Source of the DNA: Tabrizicola oligotrophica
GTDB taxonomy: Bacteria > Pseudomonadota > Alphaproteobacteria > Rhodobacterales > Rhodobacteraceae
Direction of reading: 5' to 3'
Assembly: GCF_011008935.1 (NCBI RefSeq)
Contig: NZ_JAAIVJ010000005.1
Location: 62,001 to 126,000 of the forward strand
DNA: 64,000 bases
Part shown: one piece after another, positions 54,201-64,000 of the stretch
Layout of the letters: the number at the start of each line of letters is the position of its first letter
How positions within the stretch are numbered: the first letter of the stretch is position 1
Notes under the pieces: generated by a model
Database searches by the model: none
The model's input: only the letters and a program-made list of their open reading frames with translations
What the model was told of the DNA's origin: nothing
Program-made: the position numbers and the translations under genes

Positions 54201-54659
54201 TCACCCCAAAGGTCCCGGTCGCCGCTCCTCGGTCAGAAGCACATTGGCCTCCACCTGACCAAGGCCCGGCAGCGTCATGATCCGCCGCCGCAAGACCCGC
54301 TCGAAATCGGCGATGTCGCGGGCCACCACCCTCAGGCGGTAGTCGAACAGCCCCAGCACATGCTGCACCACCTGCACCTCGGGGATCGCCTGCACCGCGC
54401 GTTCGAAATCCTCCAGAGAAACCCGGCCCTTCGTCGCCAGCTTCACCCCCAGAAACACCGTCACTCCAAACCCCAGTGCGGCGCGGTCCACCTCCACCCG
54501 CAGGCCGGCCAGAATCCCGGCCTCCTCCATCCGCTTCACCCGGCGCCAGGCCGCGGGCTGGCTCAGGCCAAAGCGGCGTCCGAGCTCCCCCGCCGACAGA
54601 TCGCCCTCCAGCGCCAAGGCCCGCAACATCCCCCGGTCCAGATCGTCAAGATCAATCAC
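54201..54659 (-). CDS. Lrp/AsnC-family regulator 1
   Basis: This 152-residue regulator has an N-terminal helix-turn-helix (DLDRGMLRALALEGDLSAGELGRRFGLSQPAAWRRVKRMEEAG) and a C-terminal RAM effector domain that usually binds an amino acid. It overlaps the second Lrp gene by four bases (ATGA), so both come from one transcript divergent from ilvC. They are paralogues with different recognition helices. Confidence 0.92.
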   Translation of the reverse strand: MIDLDDLDRGMLRALALEGDLSAGELGRRFGLSQPAAWRRVKRMEEAGILAGLRVEVDRAALGFGVTVFLGVKLATKGRVSLEDFERAVQAIPEVQVVQHVLGLFDYRLRVVARDIADFERVLRRRIMTLPGLGQVEANVLLTEERRPGPLG

Positions 54660-55114
54660 AGCGGCAATCCCTCGCTGTCCTTGATGGTGGCAATCAGCAT
54701 CAGCGCGTCCACCTCGGCGATATGCGGCAAGCTCAGGATCCGCGCCCGGTAGACCTCCTGATAATGCGCCATGTCGCGGGCGATGACGTTCAGCCGCACG
54801 TCGACCCGGCCAAGGAAGGTTTCAATCGCCACCACCTCAGGCACCTCCCGGGCGGCGGCGATGAACTCGTCAAAGGCGCGCGGGTTGGTCTTGTCGAGCG
54901 TGAAGCGCAAGGAGACCTCGACCGCAAAGCCAAGCGCCCGCCAGTCCACCACCGCCTGCACGGCGCGCACTACGCCCGCCTCGCGCAAGCGCTCCATCCG
55001 GCGGCCAAAGGTGGCCGCCGTCACCCCGGCGCGGTCGGCCAGATCGGCGCGGGCGGCCGAAGGTTCGGCCAGCACTTGGCGCAGGATGCGGCGGTCGGTA
55101 TCGTCAACTTGCAT
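54656..55114 (-). CDS. Lrp/AsnC-family regulator 2
   Basis: This 152-residue regulator is read from ATG 55114 (MQVDDTDRRILRQVL). An in-frame TTG at 55150 would overlap an inverted repeat and is less likely. The helix-turn-helix covers residues about 5-60 (ADLADRAGVTAATFGRRMERLREAGVV), followed by a RAM domain. It is the promoter-proximal gene of the Lrp pair, 126 bases from ilvC on the opposite strand. Control of branched-chain amino acid synthesis is the natural inference. Confidence 0.9.
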   Translation of the reverse strand: MQVDDTDRRILRQVLAEPSAARADLADRAGVTAATFGRRMERLREAGVVRAVQAVVDWRALGFAVEVSLRFTLDKTNPRAFDEFIAAAREVPEVVAIETFLGRVDVRLNVIARDMAHYQEVYRARILSLPHIAEVDALMLIATIKDSEGLPL

Positions 55115-55139
55115 GAAATCTGCATCAACCTGAATTTTG

Positions 55140-56263
<1,124 letters not shown>

Positions 56264-56298
56264 ACCAGAGCCGGGGGGAACCCCGACCTGCATCACGG

Positions 56299-56324
56299 GG
56301 CCGGGGGGAAACCTCCGGCCTTTT
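56299..56324 (+). terminator. Intrinsic terminator of ilvC
   Basis: GGCCGGGGG (56299-56307) pairs with CCTCCGGCC (56312-56320), with one G-T pair, around a GAAA loop and is followed by TTTT, 36 bases after the ilvC stop. Confidence 0.85.
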
Positions 56325-56395
56325 GCCGTTGCGGCGCTTGACGGCTGGCCAAGGGCGGACAAGGATCGGGCATTTGCCGCACAAGGAATTTCGCC

Positions 56396-58036
56396 ATGCC
56401 TGTCAGCCCTTTTTCCGACGTGACCTCCCTTTCGCAGCTCCCGCCCGGCATCGACCCGCGCTGTCTTGTCAACATTGACCGGCTGGATGCCAGCGATCCC
56501 GAAGCGTCCCCCGCCGAAGAAAGCAGCGGCATTCATATCGGCGGCGGCATCATCCTGACCGCCGCCCATGTCTTCTATGAGCTTGACAGCACTGTCGGCG
56601 GCGGGGTGCGGCCTGACAGCCGCTTCGACCTTACCTTCGGCAGCGGTTTGCCCAGCATCGCTGATGTCACGATGTCCATTGCCACCAACGACCCCGCGCA
56701 GCGGCTTGTCGAGGGGCGGGACCGGTTCCAGAGCTTTTCCGCTCCGGTCATCGGCGCCGATATCGCCATGATCGACCTGGCGCCGGGTGGCCCGATCGAC
56801 GCGGGCGATGCCGGCTATCTCAATTCGGTGCAGGCAACGCCGATGGTGCTGTTCGCCAATCTCGACGATGCGGATGGCACGGACATCACGCTGCTTGGCT
56901 ATCCCGCCGCGAGCCGCGACGGGGCAACGTTGTGCCGGGCGGATGGCGAGATTACCGGCAATGGCGATGTCGACATCATCGGTTCGGGCGAGACATTGGT
57001 GTTCTACAGCGCGGCGCTTTCGCTGGAAGGCGGCTTCAGCGGCGGCCCGGTCTTTGCCTCCTTGGCCTTCGAGGGCGGTTCCGGCACCTACCTGCTGGGA
57101 CTCGCCTCGGCCAGTTTCGGCCCCGAGGACGGGCTCATCGCCCCGATGTCGGTGATCTACGCCGCGCTGGGGGCCAGTCTGGCGTCATTTCATTCGGCAG
57201 ACGCGTTTGCCCGCAATGTTCTGGTCTCGGACCGTTCGGCCAGCGGCACGGTGCAGGGCCAGTTCTTCCATGAGGATTTCTACGGCGGCGCCTTTGCCGA
57301 CACCATTCTGGCGGCGGGGGGCGATGATGCCGTGCGGGGCGGGCAGGGCCGCGACCAGATTTTTGGCGGTCTGGGCAGCGACACGATCTTTGGCGGCGCC
57401 GGTGGCGACCGGATTTCAGACGGCGCCGGCGTCGACATCCTTTTTGCCGATGGCGGCGACGATGTCATCTTCGCCAGCGGTGCTGGCAGCGCCAACACCT
57501 ATCGCGGGGGGGCGGGCAGCGACACGCTGTCCTATCGCGGCATCACTGGCGGCCTGACGCTTGATCTGGCCGCCGGCACTGTCACCGGGCCGCAGGCCCG
57601 ACACGATGTGGTGCGGGGCATCGAACATGCCGAAGGCGGGCAGGGGAGCGATGCGATCACGGGCGACGATCTTGCCAATGTGCTGGACGGGCGGCAAGGC
57701 AACGACACGCTGTTCGGTGGCCTTGGTGCCGACAGCTTTGCCTTCTCGACCAGCCTTGACGCTGCGACCAATGTCGACCGGCTTGGCGACTTTCAGCATC
57801 TGAGTGACCGTATCCTGCTGGTGGCGCCCGCGTTTTCCGTGCTTGGCGCCGCGGTGCAGGCCACCGATCTGCACCTTGGCACGGCGGCGGCAGAGGCCAA
57901 TGACCGGCTGATCTATGATCGCGCGACGGGCCGGCTGTTCTTTGACGCCGACGGGGCCGGGGCGCTTGATCAGGTGCTTTTCGCCCGACTTGTCGCGGGA
58001 ACGGCCCTGTCTGCGGCCGATTTCCTCATGGGCTGA
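56396..58036 (+). CDS. Trypsin-like serine protease with RTX calcium-binding repeats
   Basis: This 546-residue protein combines an N-terminal chymotrypsin-fold protease with an intact triad (H58 in LTAAHVF, D122 in ADIAMIDL, S215 in GFSGGPVF) and a C-terminal half of glycine/aspartate-rich RTX nonapeptides (GGLGSDTIFGGAGGDRI, RQGNDTLFGGLGADSF). It has no signal peptide. RTX tails usually mean export by a type I system, after which calcium folds the tail. No transporter genes are adjacent. It is preceded by the ilvC terminator and read alone. Confidence 0.9.
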   Translation: MPVSPFSDVTSLSQLPPGIDPRCLVNIDRLDASDPEASPAEESSGIHIGGGIILTAAHVFYELDSTVGGGVRPDSRFDLTFGSGLPSIADVTMSIATNDPAQRLVEGRDRFQSFSAPVIGADIAMIDLAPGGPIDAGDAGYLNSVQATPMVLFANLDDADGTDITLLGYPAASRDGATLCRADGEITGNGDVDIIGSGETLVFYSAALSLEGGFSGGPVFASLAFEGGSGTYLLGLASASFGPEDGLIAPMSVIYAALGASLASFHSADAFARNVLVSDRSASGTVQGQFFHEDFYGGAFADTILAAGGDDAVRGGQGRDQIFGGLGSDTIFGGAGGDRISDGAGVDILFADGGDDVIFASGAGSANTYRGGAGSDTLSYRGITGGLTLDLAAGTVTGPQARHDVVRGIEHAEGGQGSDAITGDDLANVLDGRQGNDTLFGGLGADSFAFSTSLDAATNVDRLGDFQHLSDRILLVAPAFSVLGAAVQATDLHLGTAAAEANDRLIYDRATGRLFFDADGAGALDQVLFARLVAGTALSAADFLMG

Positions 58037-58058
58037 TCGCGCGCGGCAGGCTTGGCCC

Positions 58059-59402
58059 TCAGACGGCCCGTTCCACCGCGCCGACAATCTCGCCGACCAC
58101 CTCGGCAAGCATCGCCTCATCCTCGCATTCCGCCATGACCCGGATCAGCGGTTCGGTGCCCGACTTGCGGATCAGGATGCGGCCCTTGCCGGCAATCCGC
58201 GCCTCATTGGCCTTGATGACCGCCTGCACCCTCTCGGCCTCCAGCGGCGTCTTGCCAGCCTCGAAGCGCACGTTCTTCAGCATCTGCGGCACCGAAGCGA
58301 ATTGCTGGATCAGCGCGCTGGCCGGCAGGCCGGTGCGGGCGATCTCGGCCAGAAACTGCAATCCCGCCAGAAGCCCGTCGCCGGTGGTGGCATAGTCGGT
58401 CATCACGATATGGCCCGACTGCTCGCCACCCAGATTCCAGCCGCCGCGCCGCATCGCCTCGACGACATAGCGGTCGCCGACATTGGTGCGCTCCAGCCGC
58501 AGGCCGCGCGCATCCAGAAACTTCTCCAGCCCAAGGTTCGACATCACGGTCGCCACCAGCGTATCGCCGCGCAGCCGCCCCTCCTCGGCCCAGCGGGCGG
58601 CAAACAGCGCCATGATCTGATCGCCATCGGCCACCCGGCCATTCTCGTCAAGGATCATCACCCGGTCGGCATCGCCATCGAGGCTGATCCCGACATGGGC
58701 GCCATGCGCCACCACCGCCTCGGCGGCGGTCTGGGTATAGGTCGAGCCGCATTTTTCATTGATGTTGGTGCCGTTCGGCGCCACGCCCACCGGAATGACC
58801 TCGGCCCCCAATTCCCACAGCACCAGAGGGGCCGCCTTGTAGGCCGCGCCATTGGCACAGTCGATCACCACTTTCAGCCCATCCAGCCGCAGGCCCGCCG
58901 GGAAGGTGGTCTTGGCATATTCGACATAGCGCCCCAGCGCGTCATCGATCCGCTTGGCCCGGCCGATGTTCTGCGGCTGGGCCGGCGGGATGTCGCCCTC
59001 GACCAGCGCCTCGATCTCCAGCTCGGCCTCGTCCGACAGCTTGAAGCCGTCAGGGCCAAAGAACTTGATGCCGTTGTCATGGTGCGGGTTGTGGCTGGCC
59101 GAAATCATCACCCCCAGATCGGCCCGCATGCTGCGGGTCAGGAACCCCACCGCCGGCGTCGGCACCGGACCCAGAAGCAGCACGTTCATGCCCGTCGAGG
59201 TCAACCCCGCCGTCAGCGCGTTTTCCAGCATGTAGCCCGACAGCCGGGTGTCCTTGCCGATGACCACCCGATGCGCGGTGCTGCCATCGCGGCGGAAGAA
59301 CCGCCCGGCGGCCTGTCCCAGCTTCAGGGCCATATCGGCGGTCATCGGATAGCTGTTGGCCCGGCCCCGCACCCCGTCGGTGCCGAAAAGCTTGCGCGTC
59401 AT
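58059..59402 (-). CDS. glmM: Phosphoglucosamine mutase
   Basis: This 447-residue enzyme converts glucosamine-6-phosphate to glucosamine-1-phosphate for cell-wall precursors. It has FGTDGVRG at residues 5-12, the phosphoserine loop [15 protein letters not shown] near residue 100, the metal site DGDADR near residue 243, and the C-terminal phosphate-binding [12 protein letters not shown]. Its ATG overlaps the folP stop by four bases, so it is the last gene of a folB-folP-glmM operon. Confidence 0.96.
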   Translation of the reverse strand: MTRKLFGTDGVRGRANSYPMTADMALKLGQAAGRFFRRDGSTAHRVVIGKDTRLSGYMLENALTAGLTSTGMNVLLLGPVPTPAVGFLTRSMRADLGVMISASHNPHHDNGIKFFGPDGFKLSDEAELEIEALVEGDIPPAQPQNIGRAKRIDDALGRYVEYAKTTFPAGLRLDGLKVVIDCANGAAYKAAPLVLWELGAEVIPVGVAPNGTNINEKCGSTYTQTAAEAVVAHGAHVGISLDGDADRVMILDENGRVADGDQIMALFAARWAEEGRLRGDTLVATVMSNLGLEKFLDARGLRLERTNVGDRYVVEAMRRGGWNLGGEQSGHIVMTDYATTGDGLLAGLQFLAEIARTGLPASALIQQFASVPQMLKNVRFEAGKTPLEAERVQAVIKANEARIAGKGRILIRKSGTEPLIRVMAECEDEAMLAEVVGEIVGAVERAV

Positions 59403-60427
59403 GTCGAATATCCTCTCGTTGCCGCCTGCCAGAGCCGCAAGGCCTGCCGCGTTTCGGCGACATCATGCACCCGGATCATCTGCATGCCCTGCGCCACCCC
59501 GGCCAGCGCCACGGCGAGCGAGCCGGGCATCCGCCGCGCCGCCTCGGCCTCGGCGCCGATGGTGCCGATGAACCGCTTGCGGCTGGCGCCCAGCAGGACC
59601 GGCACGCCAAGGCCGTGAAACAGGCTCAGCCGGGCGAGCAGCGCCAGATTGTGCTCCAGCGTCTTGCCAAAGCCGATGCCGGGGTCGATCGCCAGCCGGT
59701 CGTCCGGGATTCCGGCTGCCCGCGCCACTGTCAGCCGTTCGGCCAGCGCGTCATAGACGTCCAGGAGCACATCGTCATAGCGCGGATCGTCCTGCATCGT
59801 CGCCGGCGTCTCGATGGAATGCATCAGGATCACCGGCACCTCGGCCCGCGCCGCTGCCCCCGCCATGCCCGCATCAAAGCGCAGCGCGGTCACGTCGTTC
59901 AGGATCGACGCCCCGGCGGCAAAGGCCGCCTCAGCCACAGCGGCCTTGCGGGTGTCGATCGAGATCGGCAGGGCCAGCCCACCCGTCCGCAGCGCAGCAA
60001 TCACCGGCGCGGTGCGGGCGGTTTCCTCGGTCGGCGAAACCTCCGCCGCGCCGGGCCGGGTGCTTTCGCCGCCAATATCCAGAATATCGGCCTCGGCGGC
60101 CATGCGCCGGGCCTGCATCAAGGCCGCCTCGGGGCGCAGGAACAGCCCGCCATCGGAAAAGCTGTCCGGCGTGATGTTCAGAATGCCCATGATCCGCGGC
60201 GCATCCATCGCCATGCCGCCGAAGGCCGGCCGCGACGTCGACAGACCGGCGCGCTCTGCCTCGGTCAGATCGCCCAGCCCGACGATCCGCGGCGGCGCCT
60301 GCCGCGACAGGATCTCCACCCGGTCGAACCAGCACCAGCCGCCGGCAAGGGACAGCGCGCCGGAGGGGCGGGCGGGATCGGTCATGGCAATCGGACGCAG
60401 ATACTGGCTCAAACCCCGGTCTTTCAT
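59399..60427 (-). CDS. folP: Dihydropteroate synthase
   Basis: This enzyme joins p-aminobenzoate to hydroxymethyl-dihydropterin diphosphate. The core begins at about residue 75 with [16 protein letters not shown], followed by [11 protein letters not shown] and [11 protein letters not shown]. About 70 extra residues precede the core ([18 protein letters not shown]). Length is about 342 residues from ATG 60427, longer than the usual 270-280. The start is uncertain: that ATG lies inside a 23-base repeat, while TTG 60412 (MSQYLRPI) and ATG 60385 are alternatives. Confidence 0.9.
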   Translation of the reverse strand: MKDRGLSQYLRPIAMTDPARPSGALSLAGGWCWFDRVEILSRQAPPRIVGLGDLTEAERAGLSTSRPAFGGMAMDAPRIMGILNITPDSFSDGGLFLRPEAALMQARRMAAEADILDIGGESTRPGAAEVSPTEETARTAPVIAALRTGGLALPISIDTRKAAVAEAAFAAGASILNDVTALRFDAGMAGAAARAEVPVILMHSIETPATMQDDPRYDDVLLDVYDALAERLTVARAAGIPDDRLAIDPGIGFGKTLEHNLALLARLSLFHGLGVPVLLGASRKRFIGTIGAEAEAARRMPGSLAVALAGVAQGMQMIRVHDVAETRQALRLWQAATRGYST

Positions 60428-60443
60428 ACTGGCGCAAATATCC
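60421..60443. repeat. 23-base intergenic repeat, copy 2
   Basis: This is an exact copy of 53971-53993, here at the 5' edge of folP and overlapping its possible ATG. The rest of the 60444-60541 gap is GC-rich and holds nothing I recognise. Confidence 0.8.
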
Positions 60444-60541
60444 TGCGGGGGGTCCGGGGGGCGCAAGGCCCACCGGGGGCTGCCGCCCGCGCTCAGCTCA
60501 TGGGATTAAGCCCAAGGTCTCAACCCGGCAAGGGGGAAGCC

Positions 60542-61450
60542 TCAGGCCCGCTCCACCTGCACGCGGCTTCCCGCCGGCAGTGCAACATCGCCGTGAACGA
60601 CCAGCCGCTCGGCGGCCATGGTCTCGGCCAGCCACAGCGCCAGCGCCACCGGCTCGCGCGAGTGCGGGCCGTCGACGGCATCCAGCACCAGCTTTGACGG
60701 CGCCCAGACCATCATCTGCCCGCGCTTGACCGCCCAGTCGATCTCGGTCCGCGTCGCCATCACCACGCAGCGCGGATCGCGCGCCGCCAGCACCCAGGCG
60801 TTCTGTTCGATCGCCAGCATGTCGACCCGGCGCTGGGTCGGCTTGTGGCCGGTCTGGGGGCGCACCATGTCGGGCAGGCCGACAGTCAGGATCACTGGCA
60901 GGCCTTGCGCCTGCAAGGCATCAAGCCGCGCCGGCAAATCGGGGGCGGCAATCGCGGCATTGTCGAGATAGACCACCAGCGGGTGCAGCGCGGCCTCGGT
61001 GCCGTCCTGTCCCATCACCTGCAGCGCGGCCTCGGCGCGCGAGCGTACGATCTCGACCCCCAGCTTGTAGGGGCCGATGTCGAGCTTCTCGATCCGCACG
61101 AAGATCCGCATCGCCTGCGGCGCCGCCAGAATGCGTTCCGCCACCCGTTCGGCCAGCGTTTCCAAAAGGTTCAGCCGCTCCGCCGCCAGTTCGTCGGCAA
61201 TCGCCTCGGTGATCCGGTCATAGGACAGGATCTTGTCGACGTCGTCATCCAGCGGGCCAGAGGCCGGGCGCACCTCGACCACCACGTTGAACATCACGCG
61301 CTGGGTATGGCCGCGCTCTTTCTGGAAGGCGCCGATCTCGACCTCGACCACATGGTCGCGCAGCGAAATCCGGTCGCGCGGATCGGCCCCGGCAGAGGCG
61401 ACCGAGCGTTCCTCGGGATGGGCGAAAGCGAGGCTGATGTCGCTGGTCAT
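60542..61450 (-). CDS. folB: Dihydroneopterin aldolase with a C-terminal extension
   Basis: This 302-residue protein has an N-terminal FolB domain (residues about 20-145) with EIGAFQKERGHTQRVMFNVVVEV and SYDRITEAI, and the catalytic-site segment KLDIGPYKLGVEIVR. It cleaves dihydroneopterin to hydroxymethyl-dihydropterin. Residues about 160-302 form a second domain I cannot name (LHPLVVYLDNAAIAAPDLPARL, AIEQNAWVLAARDPRCVVMATR). Ordinary FolB is about 120 residues. ATG 61450 has GGAG eight bases upstream. It is the first gene of the folB-folP-glmM run. Confidence 0.88.
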   Translation of the reverse strand: MTSDISLAFAHPEERSVASAGADPRDRISLRDHVVEVEIGAFQKERGHTQRVMFNVVVEVRPASGPLDDDVDKILSYDRITEAIADELAAERLNLLETLAERVAERILAAPQAMRIFVRIEKLDIGPYKLGVEIVRSRAEAALQVMGQDGTEAALHPLVVYLDNAAIAAPDLPARLDALQAQGLPVILTVGLPDMVRPQTGHKPTQRRVDMLAIEQNAWVLAARDPRCVVMATRTEIDWAVKRGQMMVWAPSKLVLDAVDGPHSREPVALALWLAETMAAERLVVHGDVALPAGSRVQVERA

Positions 61451-61570
61451 CTGGCGCTCCGATGGGCAGGCGCTGGCGGGCGCGGATATCACAAGGGCAG
61501 GCTAACGCCTGCCCCGCCTCTCGCCTAGCCCGAAGGCGGCATGAAGATCAACCCAAACGACTTCGGGATC

Positions 61571-62272
61571 TTACGGCTTGTAGAACATATGCGCGCCGAT
61601 CGAGGCCGTGCGCTCGAAGCGCCGCGACCACGCAGGGGTGACGGCGCGGGTGTGGAAATGCGTCGCGCCATAGGTCAGCGTCCGCGGCGCGCCATCCAGC
61701 ATCACCCGCGCAATCCGGCCAGCGATGTCGGCGGCCTGACGGTCGGCCATGACATCCCGCGCGCCGTCGCAGGTGTAGGAGAACTGGCACCCGCCCTGGC
61801 CGCCCTGTTCGACGACACCGCAAACGGTCGCTGGGTATTTCGGGCTGTCCACCCGGTTCAGGATGACCTCGGCCACCGCGAACTGGCCCTTCAGGCTTTC
61901 GCCGCGGGCTTCGAAGTACAGCGCCTTGGTCAGGCACTGCCATTGCTCGTCGCCCGCCGGTGCGCCAAGCCCGGCCAGGAAGGCGTGGCTGTAGGAAATC
62001 TCGACCGGCGCGTCGGCCTTGCCTTTGGCCTTGGTCTTGCGGGCGGCCTTGTCGGCGGCAGGCTTCGGCATCGCCCCCATGGCGATGGCGGTGCGGCGTG
62101 CCTCGGGCAGCGCGCCCAGGGCCTTATGTTCGGCATCAAGCAGGCTGGCGAATTGCTGGCCGATCTTGAGTGTCGGATCGTTGGACTGGCTCACCGTCAC
62201 TTCGGCGAAGGCCGCTCCGCTGTGGACGCCAAGCGCGAGAATCGCGGCAGTCCAGATTTGGTGCAAGCGCAT
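61571..62272 (-). CDS. SleB-type cell wall hydrolase
   Basis: This 233-residue exported protein has an N-terminal signal peptide (residues about 1-24), a linker, and a C-terminal Hydrolase_2/SleB domain from about residue 115: ALYFEARGES with the catalytic Glu, AEVILNRVDSPKYPATVCGVV and CQFSYTCDG. Such enzymes cut peptidoglycan glycan strands. It is monocistronic. A 197-base AT-richer gap (62273-62469) separates it from ppdK and holds no further gene. Confidence 0.9.
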   Translation of the reverse strand: MRLHQIWTAAILALGVHSGAAFAEVTVSQSNDPTLKIGQQFASLLDAEHKALGALPEARRTAIAMGAMPKPAADKAARKTKAKGKADAPVEISYSHAFLAGLGAPAGDEQWQCLTKALYFEARGESLKGQFAVAEVILNRVDSPKYPATVCGVVEQGGQGGCQFSYTCDGARDVMADRQAADIAGRIARVMLDGAPRTLTYGATHFHTRAVTPAWSRRFERTASIGAHMFYKP

Positions 62273-62469
62273 TGTCTTGTGGGATCCCGGTTGTTTCAGT
62301 CAAAGGCGAAAAGGCTGCCAACCGGAGTTTCCCGCTTGACGGGCGCTGTGCCTAAAGACCGAAATCCCTGCCGTCTACCGCTGTGGCAAAATTACAACGA
62401 AAATTTGCAGGGTTTCGGCGGAAACCCGCCGAAATTCCTCACGTGCCATTTTAGCTTCGTGGTGCAAAA

Positions 62470-64000
62470 TCATGATTTTGTGCCAAATTTCCGGTTATCC
62501 ACACGATCGGCCAAGGCCAGATGAGCGGCCGCCAGACGCGCCAAAGGCACCCGGAACGGGCTGCAAGAGACGTAATCGAATCCCTGACGGCGGCAGAAGG
62601 CGATTGATTCGGGATTGCCGCCATGCTCGCCGCAAATGCTCAGAGTCAGGTCCTTGCGGGTATGGCGCCCGCGCTCTGCACCGATGTGCAAAAGCTCTCC
62701 GACGCCGTCAACGTCAAGGATATGGAACGGGTCTTCGGGGAAAACGCCCTGCTGCACATAGGTGTTCATGAAGCGCCCGGCATCGTCGCGCGACAGGCCA
62801 TAGGTCATCTGCGTCAGGTCGTTGGTGCCGAACGACAGGAAGGCGGCGTGCTGGGCAATCTCGCCGGCGCGCAGCGCCGCGCGCGGCGTTTCCACCATGA
62901 CGCCCAGCTTGTAATCGAACTGCACCCCGGTCTTGACCCGCACCGCGGCGGCCACCGCGTCGATATGGGTCTTGACCAGTTCCACCTCGCGCCGGGCCGA
63001 AACCAGCGGGATCATGATTTCCGGCACCACCGGCGCGCCCTTCTTGGCGATCTCGACTGTCGCCTCGAAAATCGCCTGCGCCTGCATGGCGTAGATTTCC
63101 GGCAGCACCACCCCCAGCCGCACGCCGCGCATGCCCAGCATCGGGTTGAACTCGGCCAGCGCTTCGGCCCGGCGGGTGACATCGGACAAGGGCTTGTCCA
63201 GCGCCTCGGCCAGTTCGCGCAGGCCCTCGCGGGAATGCGGCAGGAATTCGTGCAGCGGCGGGTCGAACAGGCGGATGCAGACCGGCAGCCCGGCCATGAT
63301 CTCGAACAGCTGCACGAAATCTTCGCGCTGCATCGGCAACAGCCGGGCCAGCGCGGCGGCGCGGTCCTGCGAGGTGTCGGCGAAGATCATCTCGCGCATC
63401 ACCACCAGACGGTCTTCGTCGAAGAACATGTGTTCGGTGCGGCACAGGCCGATGCCCTGCGCCTCGAACTGGCGGGCCTGAGCGGCGTCGGCGGGGGTGT
63501 CGGCATTGGCCCGGATGCCGATGTCGCGCACCGCGTCGGCCCAACCCAGAAGCGTGCGGAAGCTGTCATCCAGCGCCGGTGCCAGCATGTCCGCCGCCCC
63601 GGCCAGCACCTCACCCGTGGTGCCGTCGAGCGTCACCAGATCGCCCTCGCGGAACACCCGGCCATCGGCGGCAGTCAGCTTCTTGTCCTTGGTCTCCAGC
63701 CGCAGGCCCGAGGCCCCCACGACGCAGGGCAGGCCCAGCCCGCGCGCGATGACGGCGGCATGGGAGGTCACGCCGCCGCGTTCGGTCAGCACGCCGACTG
63801 CCGAATGCATGCCGCGAATGTCCTCGGGCGCGGTTTCGCGGCGGACAAGGATGCAAGGCTCGCCCCGCGCCGCGCTGGCCTGTGCGGCGGGCGAGGAGAA
63901 CACCAGCCGCCCGACCGCGCCGCCGGGGCTGGCGGCGATGCCTTTGGCGAACACATCGCGCGCGCCGCGCGGATCAACCTGCGGATGGAGCAGTTCCGAC
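62470..64000 (-). CDS. ppdK: Pyruvate phosphate dikinase, C-terminal part (runs off the window)
   Basis: The reading frame is open through the right edge of the window, so the N-terminal ATP-grasp domain lies outside. Visible are the PEP-utiliser swivelling domain with the phosphohistidine in GGVTSHAAVIARGLGLPCVVG and the PEP/pyruvate barrel (LCRTEHMFFDEDRL, MLGMRGVRLGV, SFGTNDLTQMTYG, the catalytic Cys in SICGEHGG). The sequence before the first ATG-like start (LLHPQVDPRGARDVFAKG) is typical PPDK interior. It interconverts pyruvate and PEP. Confidence 0.93.
   Translation of the reverse strand, partial: SELLHPQVDPRGARDVFAKGIAASPGGAVGRLVFSSPAAQASAARGEPCILVRRETAPEDIRGMHSAVGVLTERGGVTSHAAVIARGLGLPCVVGASGLRLETKDKKLTAADGRVFREGDLVTLDGTTGEVLAGAADMLAPALDDSFRTLLGWADAVRDIGIRANADTPADAAQARQFEAQGIGLCRTEHMFFDEDRLVVMREMIFADTSQDRAAALARLLPMQREDFVQLFEIMAGLPVCIRLFDPPLHEFLPHSREGLRELAEALDKPLSDVTRRAEALAEFNPMLGMRGVRLGVVLPEIYAMQAQAIFEATVEIAKKGAPVVPEIMIPLVSARREVELVKTHIDAVAAAVRVKTGVQFDYKLGVMVETPRAALRAGEIAQHAAFLSFGTNDLTQMTYGLSRDDAGRFMNTYVQQGVFPEDPFHILDVDGVGELLHIGAERGRHTRKDLTLSICGEHGGNPESIAFCRRQGFDYVSCSPFRVPLARLAAAHLALADRVDNRKFGTKS

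Overview
The window reads as the chromosome of a Paracoccaceae/Rhodobacterales alphaproteobacterium. It is GC-rich and carries an EF-G-like paralogue, a SAM-II riboswitch ahead of metZ, DUF6446 between glyQ and glyS, adjacent Lrp genes divergent from ilvC, a folB-folP-glmM run and TmoX-type transport. This assignment is inferred from gene content; there is no rRNA or marker-tree evidence in the window.

Region 1 (1-21.6 kb) is a catabolic island. A twelve-gene run on the minus strand goes from a ribose-type ABC transporter (permease, binding protein, ATPase) through an epimerase-family dehydrogenase, a LacI regulator, an SDR, a tartrate/malate-type dehydrogenase, a D-threonine-aldolase-family PLP enzyme, RidA, a LysR regulator, a second PLP enzyme and a second SDR. 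Next to it lie a racemase-family protein, an aldo/keto reductase and all four enzymes of the known tetronate route (LtnD, OtnI, OtnK, OtnC), which converts L-threonate-type acids to DHAP. A beta-hydroxyacid dehydrogenase, an SMP-30 lactonase and NagB follow. Near-identical 18-bp palindromes with a central CG lie in front of both the transporter and the otnK/ltnD divergent promoter, so the LacI protein probably controls uptake and degradation together.

Region 2 (21.6-24.2 kb) is scar tissue: an IS3-family right end that cuts a frameshifted DUF6950 gene, an exported protein of unknown function and an unassigned gap. Region 3 (24.2-30.9 kb) is ordinary core: a bestrophin-like channel, aspartate kinase with a terminator, a divergent EF-G-like GTPase and PtsP.

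Region 4 (30.9-43.1 kb) is the most interesting part. It holds a complete IS1182-type element, an orphan hypothetical protein with a faint HEPN/AbiV look, and then a 9-kb block bracketed by direct repeats. Each repeat contains a SAM-II riboswitch plus the first 36 codons of metZ. The right copy leads the intact metZ. The left copy is truncated exactly at the torT stop codon. The block encodes TorT, TorS and TorR, the three-part TMAO-sensing phosphorelay of enterobacteria, facing a TmoX-TmoW-TmoV-type ABC importer rather than a TMAO reductase. The mostly synonymous differences between the two metZ starts suggest that the left copy came with foreign DNA.

Region 5 (43-64 kb) is housekeeping: metZ, folE2, trkH, a protease-like SPOR protein without a catalytic triad, glyQ/glyS enclosing two FkbM methyltransferases and DUF6446, two Lrp regulators divergent from ilvC, a trypsin-RTX protein, folB-folP-glmM, a SleB-type hydrolase, and the C-terminal part of pyruvate phosphate dikinase running off the right edge.
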